Position numbers and translations under genes: made by a program
Shown here: positions 1 to 6,013 of the stretch, in pieces
Layout: every line of letters begins with the position of its first letter
How positions within the stretch are numbered: the stretch's first letter is position 1
The notes under the pieces: generated by a model
Database searches by the model: none
What the model was told of the DNA's origin: nothing
Seen by the model: only the letters and a program-made list of their open reading frames with translations
Origin: Euryarchaeota archaeon UBA501
Lineage (GTDB): Archaea > Thermoplasmatota > Poseidoniia > Poseidoniales > Thalassarchaeaceae
NCBI GenBank assembly: GCA_002505685.1
Contig: DAVT01000088.1
Location: 3,071 to 19,469, forward strand
Reading direction: 5' to 3'
DNA: 16,399 nucleotides

Positions 1-207
1 GGGGAATTTGACATTCGCGTAGTTGTTGACCCCGACGACTCTATTCCAGAACGCGATGAAGGAAACAACGAACTCTTCCTCTTGGTTGCGGCTGCTGACC
101 CTGAAGTGATTGGTTCGGTGACTGGCTTTGTCCCAGACTTGCTGATTTTGTTCATCGCCGGACTTTTCGCAAGTAGTATTCTCAATCGACGTGAAGCGGC
201 GTCTTGA
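1..207 (+). CDS. C-terminal end of a CARDB-type surface protein with a membrane anchor (partial)
   Basis: The reading frame is open from base 1 to a TGA at 205-207, so only the last 68 residues are present and the start lies outside the window. Residues 9-24 read VDPDDSIPERDEGNNE, the typical closing strand of a CARDB (cell-adhesion related) Ig-like domain, a family common in archaeal secreted proteins. A hydrophobic stretch at about residues 44-61 (FVPDLLILFIAGLFASSI) followed by NRREAAS is a likely single C-terminal membrane anchor with a short basic cytoplasmic tail. The bulk of the protein would then be outside the cell. The gene ends 27 bases before the KH-domain gene on the same strand, and that gap contains no obvious promoter, so the two could be co-transcribed. 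The specific function and ligand cannot be told from this fragment. Confidence 0.8.
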   Translation, partial: GEFDIRVVVDPDDSIPERDEGNNELFLLVAAADPEVIGSVTGFVPDLLILFIAGLFASSILNRREAAS

Positions 208-234
208 AAGAGGAGTCCTTGGTCGCGGAGTCTG

Positions 235-957
235 ATGGAAGGCCTTGCTAGAATCCCCCAGGACCGAATTGCGGTACTGATTGGACGAAAGGGTGTAACA
301 CGCAGGGCTTTGGAAGAGGCAACCAATTCGAAATTGCATATTGATTCAACGAGTGGCGATGTATCTGTTGTCTGGAATGAAGAATTTGATCCGATTACTC
401 GAATGAAATTTCCTGATGTCATCCGAGCAATCGGCAGAGGTATGAATCCTGAAAGAGCGCTCCAATTGCTACAGGATGACCATCATCTGATGCTTTACGA
501 CATGAGAGAGTATGTTGGAAAAAATGCAAACCAGCAACGGCGAATTCGCAGCAGACTGATTGGAAGAAATGGTCGAATTCGGGAATTGATAGAGGAGCAT
601 TCTGGAGCAGAGATTGTGATTTATGGTTCAACTGTGGTTATCATTGGAGATGAAGAGGGCTTACCATTGGCTGGACAAGCCATCGAACGTCTATTGCAGG
701 GAGCTGAACATTCCTCTGTACTCAAACACCTAGAGACGGAGCGAAGAAAAAAGCGGATGGCTGCACGAAATCTCGAATCCATTGATTTGAAGGGTGAAGA
801 TGACCGATTTGCAGCCTTGGTACCCGGTTTAGAGGCCGCACGTCGTAAGAGGCAACGTCGCTACAAAGATGCGCAAGTAGATCCTGATGATGATAGTGCC
901 ATTGAGGAAATGATGGAATTGGCAGAGGATGAATCCGTTGGATTCGAAGAAGAATAG
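235..957 (+). CDS. pno1: Krr1/Pno1(Dim2)-type KH-domain rRNA processing protein
   Basis: This is a 240-residue cytoplasmic RNA-binding protein with two KH domains. KH1 spans about residues 5-50 with the loop GRKG at 17-20. KH2 spans about 100-160 with GRNG at 110-113, followed by a helix and a strand (AEIVIYGSTVVIIG). This tandem arrangement is that of the archaeal Krr1/Pno1 (Dim2) family, which binds pre-16S rRNA near its 3' end during small-subunit maturation. Family members are usually about 180 residues. This one adds about 65 residues, first strongly basic (AARRKRQRRYKDA, 201-213), then acidic to the end (VGFEEE). ATG 235 is preceded by GGAG at 227-230 with a 4-base spacer. An earlier in-frame start is excluded by the upstream gene's stop at 205-207. 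In many archaea this gene lies beside rio1 and aIF1A in one direction. Here it converges on rio1 with abutting stop codons. The family call is firm; the client and the role of the tail are inference. Confidence 0.85.
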   Translation: MEGLARIPQDRIAVLIGRKGVTRRALEEATNSKLHIDSTSGDVSVVWNEEFDPITRMKFPDVIRAIGRGMNPERALQLLQDDHHLMLYDMREYVGKNANQQRRIRSRLIGRNGRIRELIEEHSGAEIVIYGSTVVIIGDEEGLPLAGQAIERLLQGAEHSSVLKHLETERRKKRMAARNLESIDLKGEDDRFAALVPGLEAARRKRQRRYKDAQVDPDDDSAIEEMMELAEDESVGFEEE

Positions 958-1890
958 TCAGTATAGCACGTTGGCCATTGCCTCTGCAACATCAATTTCA
1001 ACTCCTTGACGTTGAGCCCATTCGACCAAACGTGTGACATCCCTTACCAGAAATTCCTCTGCATTGGGGTGTGTGTTTGTTACCGCCTGACCGACATCAA
1101 TGACTCGAGGTTCCCCCTGATGCCAGAGGATGTTGTACTCACTGAAATCTGCATGGACCAATTCGGCCTTTTGCCAACAGTCCCTCAACCAATTGAGTAG
1201 TTCATCGAAAACGGGGCCAGGGTCTTCAATCTCAACATCGCGAAGTCTTGGGCTTGGACCATTTTCATCCCCAAGATAATCCATTACCAACACATTCCGA
1301 AAGAGTGCGTGAGGTTCAGGTACACGCAAACCATGATTGGACATTCTCATCATATTACGGTGCTCTTTTCGAACCCAAATGTTCACCAATTCATGGTGGC
1401 GTCGTCTCAACCCCCCGAATCTTGGATCGCCTTCGATATATTGCATCAGGCCCTTGAATACAGCATTACTTGTATGGAAAATTTTGACTGCCGCAACTCC
1501 ATTCGGCGTTGTCGCATGGAAAACGTGGGCCTCTTTGCCCCTTGCAATTGGCCAGTCCAACGTATCGATGTGTCCTTGCTGCATCAGTTTGTAGACTGAA
1601 AGTAGTGTACGCTGGTCAAAAACTTGGTCGAATACACGTCGGTCAACCCACTCAAATTGACCCGTGCCCAAAGCACCCTCCAATCGATGCTCAATTTCTT
1701 TGAACATGGTTGCGTATTTCTTTTCCTTCATCCATGTCCAAGAGTCTTGTTTCTTATCCATTTCAGCATGGGCTATGGCTTCTTCGTCCGCTTTCCATTT
1801 CTCTTCGGCAAGTGCAATATTTTCTGCCTCAATTTGCTTTTCTGCTGGTGTTGGTTCTCCGTCCAAATCACGAGGGGTGGATTCACCCAA
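958..1890 (-). CDS. rio1: RIO1-type atypical serine protein kinase
   Basis: This is a 310-residue RIO1-family kinase/ATPase, which in archaea and eukaryotes acts in late 40S/30S subunit maturation. The hallmarks are present. The ATP-binding loop ARGKEAHVFHA is at 116-126 and the ATP lysine K136 is in AAVKIF. The catalytic loop LVHADFSEYNIL at 244-255 has Asp248 and Asn253, and the metal-binding VIDVGQAV at 263-270 has Asp265. Residues 1-70 form a charged N-terminal region preceding the winged-helix-like part (RTLLSVYKLMQQGHI). The annotated start is a TTG at 1890, the only ATG/GTG/TTG in this frame before the kinase domain. The frame stays open upstream to a stop at 1977-1975. A strong ribosome-binding site GGGGGTGA sits 4 bases before an in-frame ATC at 1944-1942, which would give a 328-residue protein with a basic N terminus. 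The gene directly follows aIF1A on the same strand, so co-transcription is likely. The kinase identity is certain; the start is not. Confidence 0.9.
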   Translation of the reverse strand: MGESTPRDLDGEPTPAEKQIEAENIALAEEKWKADEEAIAHAEMDKKQDSWTWMKEKKYATMFKEIEHRLEGALGTGQFEWVDRRVFDQVFDQRTLLSVYKLMQQGHIDTLDWPIARGKEAHVFHATTPNGVAAVKIFHTSNAVFKGLMQYIEGDPRFGGLRRRHHELVNIWVRKEHRNMMRMSNHGLRVPEPHALFRNVLVMDYLGDENGPSPRLRDVEIEDPGPVFDELLNWLRDCWQKAELVHADFSEYNILWHQGEPRVIDVGQAVTNTHPNAEEFLVRDVTRLVEWAQRQGVEIDVAEAMANVLY

Positions 1891-1944
1891 ATCCGTCCAA
1901 TCCCGTGAGTCGCTTTCGCGTCGTGCCTTGCGGCGTCGCGCGAT

Positions 1945-1956
1945 GAGTTCACCCCC
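1945..1956 (-). promoter_or_regulatory. Strong ribosome-binding site pointing to a non-standard rio1 start
   Basis: Directly after the aIF1A stop TAG (1958-1956) the minus strand reads GGGGGTGAACTC and then ATC (1944-1942) in the RIO1 frame. The GGTGA core is followed by a 4-base spacer. The same core and spacing precede the ATG of nuoB, nuoD and nuoH in this window. No ATG, GTG or TTG lies in the RIO1 frame at that distance. The GTG at 1952-1950 lies in the aIF1A frame, not the RIO1 frame. The site therefore suggests translation from ATC, or an ATG changed to ATC by mutation or sequence error. Confidence 0.5.
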
Positions 1957-2546
1957 TAAGCAGGCCCAAACAGGCTATCGATGTCATCATCGCTGACATC
2001 ATCGAACGGCTCTGGTTCGGCCTCCGGTGCGGCCGTTTCTGGTTCGGCCATGTCAATTTCTTCTTCATTTGATTCTTCAACTTCATCGATTTCTTCGACT
2101 TCTTCTTCAGATGTGGCCGGTTCTGAACTAGGCTCATCCCCAAAAATCCCAGCATCATCCAAATCGTCCCAAGTTTCTGTACCCGTGCCAAATACATCGA
2201 CAATTTCAGGCAGAACACCTTTTCGAGAAAGGTAGAGTGATTGAGTCTTTGAATAGCGCTTCTTGACATCTGCTTTGGAGTCTTGGAAATCCCACGGTTG
2301 CACCACGATGAGGTCGCCTTCTCGAACCCACTGGCGACGACGCATTTTTCCTGGGATTCGAGCCAATCTGGTTTCTCCATCCGCACAAACAACTCGGACG
2401 CGGCGACCCCCCAGAATTTGATCGGCAATGGCAAACATCTCATTGATTCGCTCATTGGGAAGAGGGACTCGAATCTTGTCGCTAGAATCACCTTCAAGCT
2501 CCGCTAGGAGCTCTTCGTCTACGGTTTCTTCTCGGCGCCGTCCCAT
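1956..2546 (-). CDS. eif1a: Archaeal translation initiation factor 1A with a long acidic tail
   Basis: This 196-residue protein's first ~120 residues match aIF1A, which binds the A site of the 30S subunit and promotes initiator tRNA and mRNA binding. The OB-fold runs from about residue 28 to 110 and includes the characteristic IPGKMRRRQWVREGDLIVV (64-82) and a C-terminal helix/strand (KADVKKRYSKTQSLYL). Archaeal homologues usually end near 100-115 residues. Here residues 121-196 add a tail with 32 Asp/Glu and no Lys or Arg, ending FDDVSDDDIDSLFGPA. The tail resembles the acidic C-terminal tail of eukaryotic eIF1A, whose terminal DIDDI binds eIF5B; that parallel is an inference from motif similarity. 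ATG 2546 has no Shine-Dalgarno sequence but lies about 30 bases after a TATA-like element, which suggests a nearly leaderless message. The gene follows nuoN by 75 bases and precedes rio1, whose ribosome-binding site begins at its stop codon. Confidence 0.92.
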   Translation of the reverse strand: MGRRREETVDEELLAELEGDSSDKIRVPLPNERINEMFAIADQILGGRRVRVVCADGETRLARIPGKMRRRQWVREGDLIVVQPWDFQDSKADVKKRYSKTQSLYLSRKGVLPEIVDVFGTGTETWDDLDDAGIFGDEPSSEPATSEEEVEEIDEVEESNEEEIDMAEPETAAPEAEPEPFDDVSDDDIDSLFGPA

Positions 2547-2573
2547 GGTAACAACACCGCGAATCGACCACCC

Positions 2574-2581
2574 TAAATAAA
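2574..2581 (-). promoter_or_regulatory. TATA-like box A for the aIF1A-rio1 unit
   Basis: The minus strand reads TTTATTTA at 2581-2574, one mismatch from the archaeal box A consensus TTTATATA. Archaeal transcription usually starts about 25 bases downstream, here near 2550-2552, only 4-6 bases before ATG 2546. That fits the lack of a Shine-Dalgarno sequence before aIF1A. The rest of the 75-base gap after nuoN (2547-2621) shows a pyrimidine-rich stretch near 2591-2605 on the minus strand and no convincing terminator. Confidence 0.5.
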
Positions 2582-2621
2582 CACGGAGGCGAAATAGAGG
2601 GGGTGGGTCGCTTGCTATTGC

Positions 2622-4379
2622 TCATCCAAATAGCGCCAAAGCAGCGTCGTTAGCAGCCAATGCCAGTACATCTGCAAGCGGTCCGAATCCAAACACAACT
2701 GCACCCATCGTGCACAGCATGATGGTGATTCGAATCATTGATGCCCTAGGAACGGCCATCCGGTCTGTTTCTTCAAAGAACATCACAACGCAGATGCGTA
2801 GGTAGTAGAACAGTGAGATTGCGCTATTGATGAAAATCAAAATGGCCAACCAGAATACCCACGAAAGTGAACCCATGGCATCAGAAAGGGTAGCACCCGA
2901 TACATCCCCGACCGTGCTGGAAATAATTCCACTGACCATCATCAACTTCGACAAGAATCCGGAAAGTGGTGGAACTCCCGCGAGTGCCAACATGAAGACC
3001 ATCATCGAAATGGCGATGAGTGGGTCTCGGCGCGCAAGACCGTAATAGTGCTCGAGTTGATTCCCTCGATCATTATCGCATTCAAGCAATGAAATCACAA
3101 GGAAAGCACCCAACTTGAAGGCAACTAGGACCACGAGGTGGAATATGAGTGCTGTTGCAATCAACTGGCTTCCATCTCCGGGCCCGAGAGCCCCAATGGC
3201 AGCAATACCGGCAAGCATGTATCCGGCATGGGCCACACTTGAGTAAGCCAACATTCGCTTTGGGTTTCGACTACCAAGAGCGGCGATGTTGCCCCATGTC
3301 ATGGTGACTGCGGCGACCGCGCCAATCAGAATGGTCCATTCACTTCCCCCATCAATCAGGGTCACGCCAATCAGAACGCGCATTAGGGCGACAAAGCCCA
3401 TGCCCTTGCTCGCAGTTGAAAGAACACCTGCGACTGGGCTGCTAGCTCCTGCATAAGCATCAGGAGCCGCAAAGTGGAATGGAACTGCACTGACCTTGAA
3501 GCCAAAGGCTACCAGCATCATTCCAAGACCGATGATCGCCATTCCATTGGGTCCAGCCGCCCAAGCAGATGCTAAACTTGATATTGAGAGGTCACCGTTC
3601 CAAATGTACAACATTGAAAGTCCGTAAAGGCCAACTGCACTGGCTACACTTCCTACGATGAAATACTTGACACCGGCCTCGGGACCAACCTCAGTTTCCT
3701 TGTTGAATGAAATCAGCACATATGATGCCATACTTGCCAATTCTAGGCCCACGAAGAGCATGAAGAGATTGGTGGATAATGCCACGGTTGACATCCCGAG
3801 AGCGACCATCAAGATGAGCAAGGAGAAATCGACTTGGCGGCGATTGTTGAGTAGACGGTGCAAGCGGCGTGATTCAACGCCTTCATCGTGCTGCTTCTTG
3901 GTTGGAATACGGTTGACCGCTGTGGCGGGCAAGCGATCCCAGTTGGCCAGCACTGCAAGCAACAATGCCGCGGTGAAAATCATCTCCATCAGACGGCTGA
4001 ACGCATCGACTTTCAACACGGTCGCATCCTTTCCACACCAATTGGAACCGACCTCTACTGAACCTTCCGCGATTGCAATGCATGTCTCAGCAACCCCTAC
4101 GCCAGAATCGATGATTTGGCTCAACAAAGCAGTGATGAATGAGGCGAATAGCGTAAACGCTGCAATTGCCTTAGGCAACCTTGGATCGCCTGTAAGGGCA
4201 AACCGCTTGCCTCCAATCAAATATGGAATTCGCCATGACTTTCCAGGGATGGGTAGTCTGAATGTTGCATTGCCAATGTTGGGAACTACAATCATAGCGA
4301 TGATTCCCAGTACCAAGATCCACTCTGGCATCAATCCACTAGCCATATCAGGTCCTGAGAATAGATTGCCTAGGTTCAT
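2622..4379 (-). CDS. nuoN: Complex I subunit NuoN (antiporter-like proton channel)
   Basis: This 585-residue polytopic membrane protein of the Mrp-antiporter-like family is the proton-pumping subunit of complex I nearest the quinone site. Conserved charged residues are present. Glu213 is in LFVGLELASMASYVLISF (transmembrane helix 5). Lys295 is in FGFKVSAVPFHFAAPDAYAG (helix 7). The discontinuous-helix region AYSSVAHAGYMLAGI follows. It is longer than E. coli NuoN (about 485). The extra length includes an extended N-terminal region with two cysteines (Cys100 and Cys115) in a predicted loop. There is also a basic hydrophilic loop at about 147-182 (PTKKQHDEGVESRRLHRLLN). Start ATG 4379 overlaps the nuoM stop by 4 bases (ATGA) and follows an excellent GGAGGTGA site with a 3-base spacer. 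It is the last gene of the nuo operon. Confidence 0.96.
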   Translation of the reverse strand: MNLGNLFSGPDMASGLMPEWILVLGIIAMIVVPNIGNATFRLPIPGKSWRIPYLIGGKRFALTGDPRLPKAIAAFTLFASFITALLSQIIDSGVGVAETCIAIAEGSVEVGSNWCGKDATVLKVDAFSRLMEMIFTAALLLAVLANWDRLPATAVNRIPTKKQHDEGVESRRLHRLLNNRRQVDFSLLILMVALGMSTVALSTNLFMLFVGLELASMASYVLISFNKETEVGPEAGVKYFIVGSVASAVGLYGLSMLYIWNGDLSISSLASAWAAGPNGMAIIGLGMMLVAFGFKVSAVPFHFAAPDAYAGASSPVAGVLSTASKGMGFVALMRVLIGVTLIDGGSEWTILIGAVAAVTMTWGNIAALGSRNPKRMLAYSSVAHAGYMLAGIAAIGALGPGDGSQLIATALIFHLVVLVAFKLGAFLVISLLECDNDRGNQLEHYYGLARRDPLIAISMMVFMLALAGVPPLSGFLSKLMMVSGIISSTVGDVSGATLSDAMGSLSWVFWLAILIFINSAISLFYYLRICVVMFFEETDRMAVPRASMIRITIMLCTMGAVVFGFGPLADVLALAANDAALALFG

Positions 4380-6013
4380 GGATTCACCTCCGCAGGATAA
4401 AGACGATTCTCAACCAACAAAGATGCCCAATCAGACATCATCTCAAACATTCCAAAGAAGTCCGGATAGATACCGTATACAACAGCCAATACGCCTAGAA
4501 TTATCATTCCCGTATTCTCATGCCAAGTAATGTCACGCGGAGATTCCCCATGTAACGTGGACGGTAATTGTGCGATGGGGTGGTCATGGTCATCTCTTCC
4601 ACCCTCAAAGATGGTTCTCTGCATACTCCACAGGTAATAGGCAGCAGTGACAATGAGGGTTACTGCTGGTAACAAGACCCACCAACCGAATGCCATGTAG
4701 AATGCGATGAGAACTGCAACTTCAGCTACGAATCCTGCCATCAGAGGCAATCCAAGGCTTCCCATCCATCCGACCATCATGTGGCCGCTCATCCATGGGC
4801 TATGCTTGGCCAATCCGCGCATAGAATCAATCTCCAATGTATGGTAGTGATGCTTGAATGAACCACAGACTGCGAAGAGTAGTGGGCTGATGATTCCATG
4901 AGCGAACATCATGAAAATGGCACCTGCGATTCCAAGAGGTTCCAATGTAGCGATACCGAGGAAAATCAATCCCATGTGGCTCACCGATGAATATGCTACC
5001 ATTCGCTTCAAGTTGATCTGTCCTAAACAGACAACAGCACCGTAAACCAAACTGACCATACCCAGGATGATAAGCAGTGTTTGGAATTCAATTACTTGTT
5101 CAGGGAATAGAGTCACACCAAGCCGAAGGAAACCGTAGGCGCCCATCTTCAGCATCACACCCGCTAGCAGCATTGAACCGGCGGTTGGAGCTTGTACGTG
5201 GGCATCTGGTAGCCAAGTGTGTACTGGAACGCTGGGCAACTTCGTTGCGAACCCGATTAGCATCAACAAGAATACCACACTTCGCAAACCTTCGGAAGCG
5301 ATGAAGTTCTCTTGGGTGTCCATGAGGACAAAGTCGAATGATTTCCCAGTAATGTTTCCAACCCAACTCGCATCATTGTTGAAATACATCACAAGAATAC
5401 CTGCGAGCATGAAAACGCTTGCTGTAAAGGTGTAGATGAAGAACTTCTGAGCCGCATAGCGTCGGTCTTCACCACCCCACATTAGAATCAGGAAGAACAT
5501 TGGAATCAGTGTCAATTCCCAAAACACGTAGAATACAAACAAATCGAGACTGACGAATACACCGATTAGAGCACCTTCCATCATCAAAATCAAACTGTGG
5601 AAATAAGCACCCTTCTTGGCATCCCATTCAACAATCATGGTGATTGGAATCAAAAGGGTCGTGAGCCAAACCATTGGGAACGAAAGCGCATCTACACCTA
5701 CATGCCAAGAAACACCGATACTGCCGATGAGTGCACAACTTCCTGTTCCAATTTCACCGATTTGGCAGTTCTGATAGAGGTATTCACCCCAAGTTAAGCC
5801 AAACGTCTCTTCCAAACCAATCAATGTCGCTAGAATGAACATCAACAATGCGATGGTCAAATTCACCGAACGGATGGGCTTTTCCAAAGTGAGACGCATT
5901 TCTGCATTTGCCATCCAGTGAGCCATCATCAAAAGGAGGGCTCCCAAAATCGGGAGTAGAGTCATGACGGTCAGAGGATTGCCCAAAATTGTGATGATTT
6001 CAGATGCTTCCAC
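4376..6013 (-). CDS. nuoM: Complex I subunit NuoM (antiporter-like proton channel)
   Basis: This 545-residue integral membrane protein is the middle proton-pumping antiporter-like subunit of complex I. The key residues are visible. Glu166 is in FWELTLIPMFFLILMWGGE (helix 5). Lys258 is in GFATKLPSVPVHTWLPDAH (helix 7), followed by the broken-helix segment APTAGSMLLAGVMLKMGAYG. AYSSVSHMGLIFLG corresponds to the later broken-helix region. Length is close to the family norm (about 500-550). Residues Cys83 and Cys93 lie in the predicted loop between early helices and could pair. The start is GTG 6013, supported by GGGGTGA with a 5-base spacer; the stop codon of nuoL (TGA 6016-6014) lies in that spacer. 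There is no in-frame ATG until residue 17, inside the first membrane helix, so GTG is preferred. Confidence 0.96.
   Translation of the reverse strand: MEASEIITILGNPLTVMTLLPILGALLLMMAHWMANAEMRLTLEKPIRSVNLTIALLMFILATLIGLEETFGLTWGEYLYQNCQIGEIGTGSCALIGSIGVSWHVGVDALSFPMVWLTTLLIPITMIVEWDAKKGAYFHSLILMMEGALIGVFVSLDLFVFYVFWELTLIPMFFLILMWGGEDRRYAAQKFFIYTFTASVFMLAGILVMYFNNDASWVGNITGKSFDFVLMDTQENFIASEGLRSVVFLLMLIGFATKLPSVPVHTWLPDAHVQAPTAGSMLLAGVMLKMGAYGFLRLGVTLFPEQVIEFQTLLIILGMVSLVYGAVVCLGQINLKRMVAYSSVSHMGLIFLGIATLEPLGIAGAIFMMFAHGIISPLLFAVCGSFKHHYHTLEIDSMRGLAKHSPWMSGHMMVGWMGSLGLPLMAGFVAEVAVLIAFYMAFGWWVLLPAVTLIVTAAYYLWSMQRTIFEGGRDDHDHPIAQLPSTLHGESPRDITWHENTGMIILGVLAVVYGIYPDFFGMFEMMSDWASLLVENRLYPAEVNP

Noticed and set aside
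1949..2497. Minus-strand open frame of 182 codons overlapping aIF1A
   Set aside because: It is a frame-shifted shadow of aIF1A, whose own frame encodes a clear OB-fold and acidic tail.
3658..4530. Plus-strand open frame of 290 codons antisense to nuoN/nuoM
   Set aside because: It lies over strongly conserved complex I coding sequence, has no domain-like pattern, and its composition is that of a reverse-complement shadow.
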